A DNA stretch of 64,000 nt from Rhodoblastus acidophilus. GTDB taxonomy: Bacteria > Pseudomonadota > Alphaproteobacteria > Rhizobiales > Beijerinckiaceae. The notes beneath the pieces were generated by a model that ran no database searches, was not told where the DNA came from, and saw only the letters and a program-made list of their open reading frames with translations. The stretch covers positions 1 to 64,000 of the forward strand of contig NZ_WNKS01000019.1 in assembly GCF_009720655.1 (NCBI RefSeq). Reading direction: 5' to 3'. A program made the translations under genes and the position numbers. Below are positions 25,022-37,890 of this stretch, piece by piece (the stretch's first letter is position 1; every line of letters begins with the position of its first letter).

Positions 25022-27307
25022 ATGATTTCCAATCGGGTGGAGAAGCTCAGATTCATCGCCGAGGAAATGCAACTTGCGTTTTTTCTCACAATGCATCTAA
25101 CCGACTCCTTCGTCGCGCGCACGCTGGCCCGCCACATTCTCATCAGGGCGGAGAATTTCATCGAGCATGCCCGGGGCCTCCGCAGGCCGCTCATGAACGC
25201 AGGCTATGACACGCGCGACTTTCACAAGACTAAGGAAGCCTACGCCTCCGCCTTCGAGGAATACTTCAAGGTTTCCAGACACCGGCTCGGCGCGCATGTC
25301 CAGGACCTCGACTTTGGCAAGCGCATTGAACTTTGGAACGACATCGAGATTGTCAAGATCAGCTTTCTTGTCGATGGTGCGCAGCAGATTTACCGAGGCC
25401 TTGCGCCCTGTAACTTGCCGGGATACGTCCCTTATGCCGACCCGCCCGATCTTACCGACCAAGCTTTCCTAGAGACACTTCGTCAGTTCCAGCGAGCTAT
25501 CGAAAACCGCAGCTGGATCGAGATGGGAACCGACCCGCTCGCCATGACGCGCAATAATACGGCAGCGGTCTTGAACATGACGCCAGTGCATGCGCGCGCG
25601 AGCCAACTCGCGTTGATCCGCCGGTGGATCGCCATCCAGGGTATCCTTCTCGACAGGCTCGTCGCTCATCCCCCGATTGTTCGTATCCTCAAGGCACGGA
25701 TTATTACAGACCTCGTTAGTTTTTGCGATTGCCTTGTGACGCGTCAGGTCTCACCCGGCGCACCCCAGGCGACGGACGGGTTGGACAAGCTCATCACTGC
25801 CAACGGTCAGTCGTCTGCTCCGATCGACAATTTCGTTGCCGCCTCGAACTTTCAAGCCGAGCTCCAAACCGCGCGGGCCACTCGCGACACCGTTGGCGCT
25901 CATCTCGAAATCGACGACACCTATACGGTCGCGTCTCTCCTTGCGGACCTCGACGCCTACGACATCGGCCATGGACTCAGATTCTATGAGCGCGTCGGCG
26001 CCGCCTTCACGAAAACGTGCCATAGCATCCTTTTTTTGCGGATGTATGCCGCCGATGGCCAGCGCTTGTACGGCGTGAGCGCGAGCCACGCGCCGGCGGT
26101 GCCATACGCAGCCAACAACTCCGCCGGCTCGCCCGCTCCGCAAGAATTACCCCCAATCAAGGACGAAGCGTCCTATCGTAAGAACCTAACGCGTTGGCTC
26201 GATGGCGATGACACCCAGAAAGGGGACGCACGCCAATTTTTCTGGGATGCCTTTGCTGATTCGCAGGCCGTTGAGACAATCGAAGAAGTCGAAAGCTTTG
26301 GCACGGGACAGCACATGTCGAGGCACGAATTTCGGACAGCCCATAAATTTCTTTTGGCGGCGCTGTCCGACGGGCTTTCGGATTTTGATTTTAGGGGCAT
26401 CCTTGAGCTCATGCTCTCCTGCCGCAGCGGCTCGCCTTACCCGCTAGCGGAAATCCTTGTCCGTCATGGCCGGAGTGCTTCGGTGTTCAAGCGATGGCTG
26501 ATCTGCTACGCACTCGGCGAGATCGGCAGCGCTCCGCACGCGTCCGCGCGGCGGTTTTTGGAAGCGTGCGCCCATTCTCAAAGCTGGCCGATCCGTCTTC
26601 AGGCCGCACTCGCGCGCTTCAAGACGTTCGTGAAGGCCGAAGGGATTTTTCGGATCAATCACAGTGGGCAGATGAGGACCGACTACGACGCTTTCGCGGG
26701 TTCACTGATAAAGCCCATGTCGGAACCTGAGCGGATGGTTTGCCTCCTCTCGTTTGCGAGCATTCTCAGTGGCCCCTGTGTTGGCTCGTTTTCCCAACCG
26801 TTCCAAAGCAACTACGCCGCGCTTCAGACACAAATCGAAAAGCTTTGCGTTCCTTTGCTTAAGGATGACGACAATCGATTGAAGGCGACGACGCTCAAGC
26901 AACTCATTCAGACACATGACTATGTCGGCGTTTGCGTAATGGTGGCGCTCGAACTCGACGGCCGTGATCAACACCCCTTGCATGCCGCGCTGATGGATAA
27001 TTGCTGTAATGGATCGATCGTCACTGCGGGCCACGATCAGGCGTCACGTCACCTCGCAATGTGCTTTCTTCTAAAGAAGGAGCATCGAATGGCGTTTGAA
27101 GTCGCCGAAGCATTGGCATCTCGCAATCCCGACTGGGTAGATATCCAGATCCTCGTCGCCCAGATCCTGGGTGATACACCTGGTGCGGAAGATGAGGCCA
27201 CGCAAAAGATCGCCAATCTCCGCCGCGCCTATGCGCTGAACGCTAACTTTGAACTGCGCCTTGCCGCTGTCGAAACGGAAATCGCAAATCGGAAGGCTTC
27301 GTGGTAG
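25022..27307 (+). CDS. large orphan protein of unknown function in an accessory region
   Basis: A 761-residue soluble protein without signal peptide or membrane helix. The first 230 residues are helical, with RTLARH (33-38) and RAENFIEH (42-49), both of the R-x4-6-H form used by HEPN ribonucleases; this is a weak hint only. After a Pro/Ala-rich linker (about 355-380) the second half looks like helical repeats with a solenoid character. Base use is less GC-rich than in neighbouring core genes, which fits transfer. ATG at 25022 begins the first convincing helix; an ATG at 24971 is possible. It lies between a parS-like site and a toxin-antitoxin unit. I recognise no family. Confidence 0.75.
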   Translation: MISNRVEKLRFIAEEMQLAFFLTMHLTDSFVARTLARHILIRAENFIEHARGLRRPLMNAGYDTRDFHKTKEAYASAFEEYFKVSRHRLGAHVQDLDFGKRIELWNDIEIVKISFLVDGAQQIYRGLAPCNLPGYVPYADPPDLTDQAFLETLRQFQRAIENRSWIEMGTDPLAMTRNNTAAVLNMTPVHARASQLALIRRWIAIQGILLDRLVAHPPIVRILKARIITDLVSFCDCLVTRQVSPGAPQATDGLDKLITANGQSSAPIDNFVAASNFQAELQTARATRDTVGAHLEIDDTYTVASLLADLDAYDIGHGLRFYERVGAAFTKTCHSILFLRMYAADGQRLYGVSASHAPAVPYAANNSAGSPAPQELPPIKDEASYRKNLTRWLDGDDTQKGDARQFFWDAFADSQAVETIEEVESFGTGQHMSRHEFRTAHKFLLAALSDGLSDFDFRGILELMLSCRSGSPYPLAEILVRHGRSASVFKRWLICYALGEIGSAPHASARRFLEACAHSQSWPIRLQAALARFKTFVKAEGIFRINHSGQMRTDYDAFAGSLIKPMSEPERMVCLLSFASILSGPCVGSFSQPFQSNYAALQTQIEKLCVPLLKDDDNRLKATTLKQLIQTHDYVGVCVMVALELDGRDQHPLHAALMDNCCNGSIVTAGHDQASRHLAMCFLLKKEHRMAFEVAEALASRNPDWVDIQILVAQILGDTPGAEDEATQKIANLRRAYALNANFELRLAAVETEIANRKASW

Positions 27308-27450
27308 GCGCACGCGCAACCATCGTCCGGCGCTTGGCGCCGAAGATGACGAGCGGGCTTGCAGACGCTGGTCGGCGTCAGCGGGAACCGCCGAATCCGA
27401 AGAACGTTTCGAGGCCGCGCTTAAGCATACAGGCAAGGGACCGCGCGCCG

Positions 27451-28013
<563 letters not shown>

Positions 28014-28017
<4 letters not shown>

Positions 28018-28268
28018 TTCGCTCCTCTACGGCCTCTCAATTCAGCCGCCTTTGCCGCGAGGGCCGCATCAAGTTCGTCGTCCGTCACCGCGCCGCCACG
28101 GGCGATGGATTCATTCAGTGTCGCGCGCAACGCGAGGAGCTTGGCTTCGCGTTCTTCGACGAGGCGCAAGCCTTCGCGCACAACCTCGCTGGCGGAACCA
28201 TAACGACCGTCCTTGACCACGCGGTCAACGAAGCCTTCCCACCTTTCGCCGATCGAGACATTCATCAT
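28014..28268 (-). CDS. ParD/CC2985-type antitoxin
   Basis: An 84-residue protein with the ribbon-helix-helix pattern MNVSIGERWEGFVDRVVKDGRYGSASEVVREGLRLVEERE followed by a charged tail that would wrap the toxin. Such antitoxins bind their own promoter. The start is one of two adjacent ATGs at 28268 and 28265. It overlaps the downstream toxin gene, the standard order antitoxin then toxin. Confidence 0.88.
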
Positions 28269-28351
28269 TGGCCCTCCCGTGCTGGACGGCAGGCATGATA
28301 ACATAAATCGCGCAATTTATGTTATTGAATCGCACGCATTCCGCCGGACCG

Positions 28352-31165
<2,814 letters not shown>

Positions 31166-31239
31166 GTCTGTCCTGGCGTGAGGATTGCTGAGCGCGTTCG
31201 CCGCGAATCTTATATCCTGATCCCGGGAGGAAAAAGCCT

Positions 31240-32994
31240 TTGCCCGCACATTTCGATCTCGCCCCCTATCAAGCGCCGCTGCTGTTCCTGGTCGCGGCGG
31301 GCGTGGTCGTGCCTCTTTTCAAAAAACTGCGGCTGTCGCCGGTGCTCGGGTTTCTGCTCGCGGGCATGCTGATCGGCCCGCATGGGCTCGGCCGCATCAA
31401 CGAGCTCCTGTCCGTCGGCATTCCCTTTCTTGCAAAAAGCGACCAGATCGCGACGCTCGCCGAATTCGGCGTGGTCTTCCTCATGTTCAACATGGGGCTG
31501 GAGCTGTCGCTCGAACGTTTGATCCTGCTGCGCCGCTACGTGTTCGGCCTCGGCGCGGCGCAGGCGGCGGCCTGCGGGCTGGCGCTGATGATCTGCGCCC
31601 GACTGCTCGGCCAGGACTGGGCCGCCTCGGCCACGCTCGGCATCGCGCTGGCCCTGTCGTCCACGGCCATCGTCGTGCCGGTGCTGGCGGAGAAAAAGCG
31701 GCTCAACAGTTTTTCAGGTCGCGCCATTTTTTCGGTCCTGCTGTTCCAGGACCTGCTCGTCGCGCCGCTGCTGCTGGTGATGTCGATGTCGGCCGAGAGC
31801 GGCCGCGACTTGCTCTTGACCCTCGGCTATGCCTTCGCCGCCCTCGGCCTGATCGCGGGCGTCGGGCGCGTGGTCCTGCGGCCGTTCTTCCAGCTGGTGG
31901 CGGCGGCGCGCTCGAACGACCTGTTCATCGCCGCCTGCCTGCTGGTGGTGATGGCCACGGCGGTGGCGGCGGCTTACGCCGGCCTGTCCATGGCGCTCGG
32001 CGCCTTCATCGCCGGCCTGCTGCTGGCGGAAACCGAATATCGCCGCGCCGTGGAGCTGACCATCGCGCCGTTTCAGGGGCTGCTGCTCGGCCTGTTCTTC
32101 GTGTCCGTCGGCGCCGACCTCGATCCGCTGCGCGTCGTCGCGCATCCCTTGACGACGCTCGGCCTGGCGCTGGGCCTGACCGCGCTCAAGGCGCCGATCG
32201 TCGCGGGACTGGCGCGGGTTTTTGGGGCCAAGGGGCAAAAGGCCAGGGAAATCGGGCTGCTGCTGGCGCCCGGCGGCGAATTCGCCTTTCTCATTCTGGC
32301 CGCGGCGGTTCTGGCGGGGATCGTGTCCAAGCAACTGGCGGACGACGCCATGATCGCGGTCACCCTGTCGATGACCTTCATTCCCGTGCTCGCGAGTTTC
32401 GCCGCGCGCAAGCCGAAAGCGGGCGTGGTCGAAATCGCGGCCCCGGAGCTGGCGGCGGCGGAACGCGTGCTGATCATCGGCTACGGCCGCGTGGGACAGA
32501 TCGTCGCCGAACTGATGCGCGCGCACAAGCTCGACTACATCTGCATCGACGCCGACCCCGGGGTGGCGGCGTCGGCGCGCGAAAAGGGCGAGCCGGTCTA
32601 TTGGGGCGAGGCCAGCCGCCCGAACTTTTTGGCGAATTGCGGCCTCGCCACGGCCAAGGCGGTGGTCATCACCATGCACACGCCCAGCGCGGTGGACGAG
32701 GTGGTGCGCATCTGCCGCGCCGCCCGCCCCGACCTCACCATTGTCGCGCGCGCCCGCGACGCCCTCCACGCCCGCCATCTCTACGCGCTCGGCGCGACCG
32801 ACGCGGTGCCGGAGACGACGGAGGCCAGCCTGCAATTGTCGGAAGCGGCGCTGGTGGACATCGGCGTGCCCATGGGCCTGGTGATCGCTTCGATCCACGA
32901 GCAGCGCGATTTGTATCGCAAGGCGCTGATCGCCGAAGGCGATGTCGCGGCCACGGCGGCACGGCCGTTTTCGGCAAAAAGGAAGAAGAGGTGA
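31240..32994 (+). CDS. Kef-type K+/H+ antiporter (CPA2) with RCK domain
   Basis: A 584-residue protein with about 12 membrane helices (1-390) of the Na/H-exchanger fold. Family motifs include LGFLLAGMLIGPHGLG, ALSSTAIVVPVL, LLFQDLLVAPLL and GAFIAGLLLAETEYR. A cytosolic Rossmann TrkA-N domain follows with VLIIGYGRVGQIVAEL. It exports K+ in exchange for protons, probably gated by a nucleotide or glutathione adduct as in KefB/KefC. The TTG at 31240 follows GGGAGG. No KefF/KefG ancillary gene is adjacent. Confidence 0.9.
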   Translation: MPAHFDLAPYQAPLLFLVAAGVVVPLFKKLRLSPVLGFLLAGMLIGPHGLGRINELLSVGIPFLAKSDQIATLAEFGVVFLMFNMGLELSLERLILLRRYVFGLGAAQAAACGLALMICARLLGQDWAASATLGIALALSSTAIVVPVLAEKKRLNSFSGRAIFSVLLFQDLLVAPLLLVMSMSAESGRDLLLTLGYAFAALGLIAGVGRVVLRPFFQLVAAARSNDLFIAACLLVVMATAVAAAYAGLSMALGAFIAGLLLAETEYRRAVELTIAPFQGLLLGLFFVSVGADLDPLRVVAHPLTTLGLALGLTALKAPIVAGLARVFGAKGQKAREIGLLLAPGGEFAFLILAAAVLAGIVSKQLADDAMIAVTLSMTFIPVLASFAARKPKAGVVEIAAPELAAAERVLIIGYGRVGQIVAELMRAHKLDYICIDADPGVAASAREKGEPVYWGEASRPNFLANCGLATAKAVVITMHTPSAVDEVVRICRAARPDLTIVARARDALHARHLYALGATDAVPETTEASLQLSEAALVDIGVPMGLVIASIHEQRDLYRKALIAEGDVAATAARPFSAKRKKR

Positions 32995-33056
32995 ACTGGG
33001 GGTCCGATTGACAAACATTGCCAATGTCGGATGATCCCACCGAAGGAGCTCCGACC

Positions 33057-33317
33057 ATGCCGACCATGAACGTCAATCTGACGCCGGAAATGGCGCAGTT
33101 CGTCAGCGAAGAAATCGCGTCCGGCGACTACGCCTCCGCCAGCGAACTGGTGCGGGACGCGCTGCGCTTGCTCAAGCGCGACCGAGACATGGAAAAAGAA
33201 AAGCTGGAAATTCTTCGCCGGGAGATCAGCCTGGGCATCGAACAGGCGCAGCGCGGCGAGTTTTCGGAGAGGTCGATAGAAGACATTGTCGCCGACGTCC
33301 TCAGAGATGAAGCTTGA
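33057..33317 (+). CDS. ParD-family antitoxin
   Basis: An 86-residue protein that begins MPTMNVNLTPEMAQFVSEEI and contains GDYASASELVRDALRLLKRD, the ribbon-helix-helix DNA-binding region of ParD. The charged C-terminal part would bind the toxin. ATG at 33057 follows GAAGGAG; in-frame codons from 33018 are not needed. Its stop overlaps the toxin start, so the two genes form one module distinct from that at 27679-28268. Confidence 0.9.
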   Translation: MPTMNVNLTPEMAQFVSEEIASGDYASASELVRDALRLLKRDRDMEKEKLEILRREISLGIEQAQRGEFSERSIEDIVADVLRDEA

Positions 33318-33670
33318 GGCTCCGCCTCACCACACTCGCGGACGCCGACATCGTCCAAATTTTGCAGCAGACGCGACGATTGTTCGGTCCGCTTCAGGTT
33401 CGCGCCTATGCCGAGATCATAAAGGCCGGTTTACAGATCATCTCTGCCGACCCTGAGCGCGCGTCCATTCAGGATCGCAGCGAAATATCCCCGGGCTTGC
33501 GATCCTTCCATCTCGAACTCGCCGGAAGGAAGCGCGGCAGCGCCGCGCACCTCTTGTATTTCGGCATCGTCGACGAAGCAGAGGTCGTCGTTTACCGCGT
33601 CTTGCATGAAGCGATGGCGCCGAAACGACGCCTGGCGGCGGCGCTGCGGGCCGAGAGAAACGACAATTGA
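33314..33670 (+). CDS. ParE-family toxin
   Basis: A 118-residue protein starting MRLRLTTLADADIVQILQQTRRLFG, as ParE proteins do, with later SPGLRSFHLEL and the final strand AEVVVYRVLHEAMAP. ParE relatives poison DNA gyrase. The start is TTG overlapping the ParD stop (TTGA). The module lies convergent to mfd, 7 bp from its stop codon. Confidence 0.85.
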   Translation: MRLRLTTLADADIVQILQQTRRLFGPLQVRAYAEIIKAGLQIISADPERASIQDRSEISPGLRSFHLELAGRKRGSAAHLLYFGIVDEAEVVVYRVLHEAMAPKRRLAAALRAERNDN

Positions 33671-33677
33671 TCCGAGC

Positions 33678-36600
33678 CTACTTCTCCGCGATCTTCACCA
33701 ATTCCCGCAAAATCTTCCGCGCCTCCCTGAGCCGATCCTCCGCCTTCGCGTAATCGCCGCCGGTGAACACCACTTTCATGTCGGGCCGCACCTTGGCGTC
33801 GGGGCCCTGCTTTGAAATATAGCGCACCAGCCCGGTCGGGTTGGCGAAGGAATTGTGGCGGAAGCCGACAATGATCCCCTTCGGCCCGGCCTCGACTTTT
33901 TCCACATGCGCATGGCGGCACAAAGCCTTGACGCCGACCAGTTGCATCAACTGCTTGACCTCGTCGGGCATCGGTCCGAAACGGTCGATCATCTCGGCCG
34001 CAAAAGCCTCGATTTCCTGCTCGTCATCGAGTGTGGCAAGGCGCCGGTAGAGGCCAAGCCGCAAATCCAGATCCTCGACATAATGCTCGGGGATGGTGAC
34101 CGGCGTGCCCAACGTGATCAGCGGCGACCACGCCTCTTCCTCCTCCTTGCCGCCGCCCGCCTTCAGCGCCGCGATGGTCTCGTTCAGCATCTGCTGGTAA
34201 AGCTCGTAGCCCACTTCCCTGATGTGGCCGGACTGTTCATCGCCCAAAAGATTGCCGGCGCCGCGCAGGTCGAGATCGTGGCTGGCGAGCTGGAAGCCGG
34301 CGCCGAGCGTGTCGAGCGAACACAGGACTTCCAGACGTTTTTCCGCCTGCGGCGTAATGGTGCGGTTGATGGGCGTGGTGAACAAAGCGTAGGCGCGGGT
34401 CTTCGAACGCCCGACGCGCCCGCGCAGCTGGTAAAGCTGCGCCAACCCGAACATGTCGGCGCGCCACACGATCAGCGTATTGGCCGTGGGAATGTCCAAG
34501 CCGGATTCAACGATGTTGGTCGAGAGCAGAATGTCATATTTGCCGTCATAAAACGCGCCGACGCGCTCCTCCAGCTCGGTCGCCGCGAGCTGCCCGTGGG
34601 CGATGGTGAATTTGGCTTCCGGCACGTTCTGCCGCAGCCAGGCCGAGGCCTCGTCCAAATCTTCGAGACGCGGGCAAACAAAGAAGCTCTGCCCACCTCG
34701 AAATCTCTCGCGCAACAGCGCCTCGCGCACGATCAGGTCGTCGAAGGGGGTGACGAACGTGCGCACGGCCAGGCGGTCAATCGGCGGCGTGGCGATGATC
34801 GAAAGTTCGCGCACGCCGGTGAGCGCCAGTTGCAGGGTGCGTGGGATCGGCGTCGCGGAGAGCGTCAAAACATGCACCTCCGCGCGCAATTGCTTCAGGC
34901 GCTCCTTGTGCCCGACGCCGAAATGCTGCTCCTCGTCGATGACCACGAGGCCGAGATTCTTGAAGGACACGGTCTTGCCCAGCACCGCGTGGGTGCCGAC
35001 GACGATATCGACGGAGCCCTCCGCAATCCCCTTCTTCGCCTCGCGCTGGTCCGCGGCGGAAACCATGCGCGACAGTTGCGCGACTCGCACCGGCAGGCCG
35101 GCGAAGCGCTGAGCAAAATTCTTGTAGTGTTGGCGCGCCAGCAGAGTGGTGGGCACGACCACGGCCACTTGCACGCCGTTCAACGCGGCGGCGAAGGCGG
35201 CGCGCAGCGCGACTTCCGTCTTGCCGAAACCGACGTCGCCGCAGATGAGCCGGTCCATCGGCCGTCCCGAGGCCATGTCGGTGAGCGTCGCCTCGATGGC
35301 CGAAAGCTGGTCGTCGGTCTCGTCGTAGGGGAAGCGCGCGCAGAATTCGGCGTAAAGCCCTTCCGCGGGGGCGAATTTCGGCGCCTCGTGCAGCATGCGC
35401 GCCGCCGCGATTTTGATGAGCCCCTGCGCCATCTGACGGATGCGCAGTTTCAGCCGGGCTTTTCGCTCACGCCATGCGGAATGGCCGAGTTTGTCGAGCG
35501 AAACCTCGGCGTCTTCCGAGCCGAAGCGCGACAAAAGCTCGATGTTTTCGACGGGGACAAACAGCTTGTCGCCGCCGTGGTAATGGATTTCGAGGCAATC
35601 ATGCGGCGCGCCCGCCGCCTCGATGTTTTTCAGGCCGATGAAGCGGCCGATGCCGTGATCGACATGAACGACGACATCGCCCGCGCCAAGCGCGGAGACT
35701 TCGGCGAGGAAATTTTCGGCGCGCTTTTTTCGCCGCCGCTGCGGGGCGATGCGGTCGCCCAGAATGTCCTGCTCGCCGATGACGGCGAGATCGCCGGCGA
35801 CAAAACCGGCCTCGAGGCCGATCACCGCCAGCGCCGCCTTGGCGTCGCGCAACGCGAACGCCTGCGAAAGCGATGACACGGTTTCGAGTTTTTTCAGTCC
35901 ATGCTCGGCGAGCACCGAACCGAGACGCTCGCGCGAGCCATCGGTCCAGCCGGCGACAATGACCTTTTTTCCCTCGCCTTGCAGCGCGCGAATGTGGTCG
36001 ATGGCCGCCTCGAACACATTGACGTTTTCGTCGGCGCGTTCGGGCGCGAAATTGCGACCGGGAACGCCGCCGCAGTCGATCACTTTCGGCCCGCCATCCG
36101 GGACGGCGAAAGGCGAAAAATGAGCGGTCGCGGCCTTGTCGAGCCGGGTCTTGAACTCGTCCGGCGTCAGGTAAAGTTCGTCGGGTGGCAACGGCTTGTA
36201 ATTGGCGGTGGCCGGATTTTGCGCGAAGGCGTCGCGGCGCGCGGCGTAATAATCGGCGATCTGTTCAAAACGCTCGTGCGTCGCCGCGTCCGCCTGATGG
36301 TCGAACAGGATGGGCGCGTCGTCGACATAGTCGAACAAAGTGTCCATCTGGCCGTAGAGCAGCGGCAGCCAATGCTCCAGCCCGCCGGGCCGGCGTCCCT
36401 CGCTCACCGCGTCGTAAAGCGCGTCGCCGCGCGTCTGCGCGCCGAAATGCGCGATGTAGCTCTGTCGAAAACGTTTGATGGTTTCGGTGGTGATCGGCGC
36501 TTCGTTGACGGGCACGAGATCGAGCGCGCGCAATTGCGCGGTGGTGCGCTGGGATTCCGGATCGAAGGCGCGGATGGTTTCGAGCACGTCGCCGAAAAAG

Positions 36601-37187
36601 TCGAGCCGCACCGGGCTGGGCAGGCTCGGCGGGAAAAGATCGACAATGCCGCCGCGCAGCGCGTATTCGCCGGATTCCCTCACCGTGGAGGCGCGAACAA
36701 ATCCGTTGGCTTCAAGCCAGCCGCACAACTCATGCAGATCGACCGCGGCCCCGGGCGCCGCCGAAAAACTTTTTGCAGCGAGATCGCGGCGCGGCGGCAC
36801 GCGTTGCGCCAAAGCGGGCGCGCTGGTCAGCAGCAGGCGCGGCCTCTCAAGCGAGGACCGCGTGCGCGCAAGCCGCGCCAGCGCCGTCATGCGCTGCGCC
36901 GCGACGGCGGAGGTCGGCGACACCCGGTCGTAGGGCTGGCAGTCCCAGGCGGGAAACTCCAGAATTTCCGCTTCGGGCGCGGCGAAAGCAAAAGCTTCGG
37001 CGAAGGCGCGCTGGCGCTGCGGATCGCGCGCGACATGGACGAGGGCGGCCGCGCGGCCCTCGCCTGATTTGGCCAGCGCCCGCAGGAGATCGGCGGCGAC
37101 AAAGGCGTCAAACCCTTCCGGCGCGCGCGACAGAATGAGCGAGCGGCCTTTTTCGAGTTCATCGCGGGCGCGGAGGAGATCGGTCAT
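33678..37187 (-). CDS. mfd: transcription-repair coupling factor Mfd
   Basis: A 1169-residue protein of the expected length. The N-terminal UvrB-like homology region (about 1-350) is followed by a CarD-like RNA-polymerase interaction domain. A RecG-like SF2 translocase follows, with Walker A GDVGFGKTE, DEEQHFG as motif II, TATPIPRTL and QLRGRVGRSKTRAYAL. The C-terminal TRCF domain ends the chain. It removes RNA polymerase stalled at lesions and recruits UvrA. sdhE lies upstream on the same strand, 150 bp away. Confidence 0.97.
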   Translation of the reverse strand: MTDLLRARDELEKGRSLILSRAPEGFDAFVAADLLRALAKSGEGRAAALVHVARDPQRQRAFAEAFAFAAPEAEILEFPAWDCQPYDRVSPTSAVAAQRMTALARLARTRSSLERPRLLLTSAPALAQRVPPRRDLAAKSFSAAPGAAVDLHELCGWLEANGFVRASTVRESGEYALRGGIVDLFPPSLPSPVRLDFFGDVLETIRAFDPESQRTTAQLRALDLVPVNEAPITTETIKRFRQSYIAHFGAQTRGDALYDAVSEGRRPGGLEHWLPLLYGQMDTLFDYVDDAPILFDHQADAATHERFEQIADYYAARRDAFAQNPATANYKPLPPDELYLTPDEFKTRLDKAATAHFSPFAVPDGGPKVIDCGGVPGRNFAPERADENVNVFEAAIDHIRALQGEGKKVIVAGWTDGSRERLGSVLAEHGLKKLETVSSLSQAFALRDAKAALAVIGLEAGFVAGDLAVIGEQDILGDRIAPQRRRKKRAENFLAEVSALGAGDVVVHVDHGIGRFIGLKNIEAAGAPHDCLEIHYHGGDKLFVPVENIELLSRFGSEDAEVSLDKLGHSAWRERKARLKLRIRQMAQGLIKIAAARMLHEAPKFAPAEGLYAEFCARFPYDETDDQLSAIEATLTDMASGRPMDRLICGDVGFGKTEVALRAAFAAALNGVQVAVVVPTTLLARQHYKNFAQRFAGLPVRVAQLSRMVSAADQREAKKGIAEGSVDIVVGTHAVLGKTVSFKNLGLVVIDEEQHFGVGHKERLKQLRAEVHVLTLSATPIPRTLQLALTGVRELSIIATPPIDRLAVRTFVTPFDDLIVREALLRERFRGGQSFFVCPRLEDLDEASAWLRQNVPEAKFTIAHGQLAATELEERVGAFYDGKYDILLSTNIVESGLDIPTANTLIVWRADMFGLAQLYQLRGRVGRSKTRAYALFTTPINRTITPQAEKRLEVLCSLDTLGAGFQLASHDLDLRGAGNLLGDEQSGHIREVGYELYQQMLNETIAALKAGGGKEEEEAWSPLITLGTPVTIPEHYVEDLDLRLGLYRRLATLDDEQEIEAFAAEMIDRFGPMPDEVKQLMQLVGVKALCRHAHVEKVEAGPKGIIVGFRHNSFANPTGLVRYISKQGPDAKVRPDMKVVFTGGDYAKAEDRLREARKILRELVKIAEK

Positions 37188-37337
37188 GTCGGGGAAGCCG
37201 CTTGAAGTGAAAAAAGCTCCACTCCGCCGTCATTGCGCGGAGGGCGCGCTGCGCGCCCGTCTAAGCGCAAGGCAGGCCCGGCGCAAGGCGCCGAGCTTTG
37301 GCGAAGCAATCCAGGAATCTTGCCGACGCGCAGAGCC

Positions 37338-37634
37338 TTACACGTTGATCGGCCCATTATGCGTATGAAACGCCTTGATCGTCTCGAAAATCGGCCTGGC
37401 ATAGTCGGGATCGACGGGCTTGGACCCGGCGAACCACGAAAAAATATCCACGTCCTGCGCTTCCATAAAGTGTTCGAGCTGGTCGAGTTCGTCTTCGCTG
37501 AGCTGGTCGAGGCGGGCGTCGGCGAACTGACCAAGCAGCAGGTCGACCTCGCGCATGCCGCGATGCCAGCAGCGGAACAGGATTTTTCGCCGGCGCGGGT
37601 CCAGCCCCTCGCTCGATCTGGTCGTGCCCGACAT
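37338..37634 (-). CDS. sdhE: succinate dehydrogenase assembly factor SdhE
   Basis: A 98-residue protein with the SdhE signature RRRKILFRCWHRGMREVDLLLGQFAD; the RGxxE element is the FAD-attachment motif. The helical bundle continues with LEHFMEAQDVDIFSWF. It promotes covalent flavinylation of SdhA in the cytoplasm. ATG at 37634 follows GGAGGGAAA at ideal spacing; the open frame upstream to 37736 is not part of the gene. REP-like sequence (about 37229-37320) lies between it and mfd. Confidence 0.92.
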   Translation of the reverse strand: MSGTTRSSEGLDPRRRKILFRCWHRGMREVDLLLGQFADARLDQLSEDELDQLEHFMEAQDVDIFSWFAGSKPVDPDYARPIFETIKAFHTHNGPINV

Positions 37635-37838
37635 TTTCCCTCCGAAATCAACGCAAAAAGCGCCGGAGCGGATTCCGCCGGCGCAACAACCCTTATAGGG
37701 GCGCAAGCCCCGCTTGTCAGCCGCGCCGGCGGCCAAAATCCCGAAATGACCGGGGTCAATGCGCGGAACAGAAAAGGTGCTAGGATGCCCATCGTGGCGA
37801 GAGGCTCTCGCCTGATACCGGCGAGACCTCCGCCGACG

Positions 37839-37876
37839 CGCCGCGCGACCCCCCTGTTAAGGGGGCCTGCGCGGCG
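37839..37876 (+). promoter_or_regulatory. nested hairpin just upstream of the hsp20 ribosome-binding site
   Basis: An outer 8-bp stem (CGCCGCGC with GCGCGGCG) encloses an inner C5/G5 stem. The structure ends 4 nt before the AGGAGG of the hsp20 gene. Position suggests control of translation or message stability for a heat-shock gene. It is very GC-rich, unlike classical ROSE elements, and does not cover the Shine-Dalgarno. Confidence 0.45.
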
Positions 37877-37890
37877 GACAGGAGGATGTC

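Noticed and set aside
33855-35876. 673-residue open frame on the plus strand
   Set aside because: It is antisense to mfd and has no similarity or ribosome-binding site.
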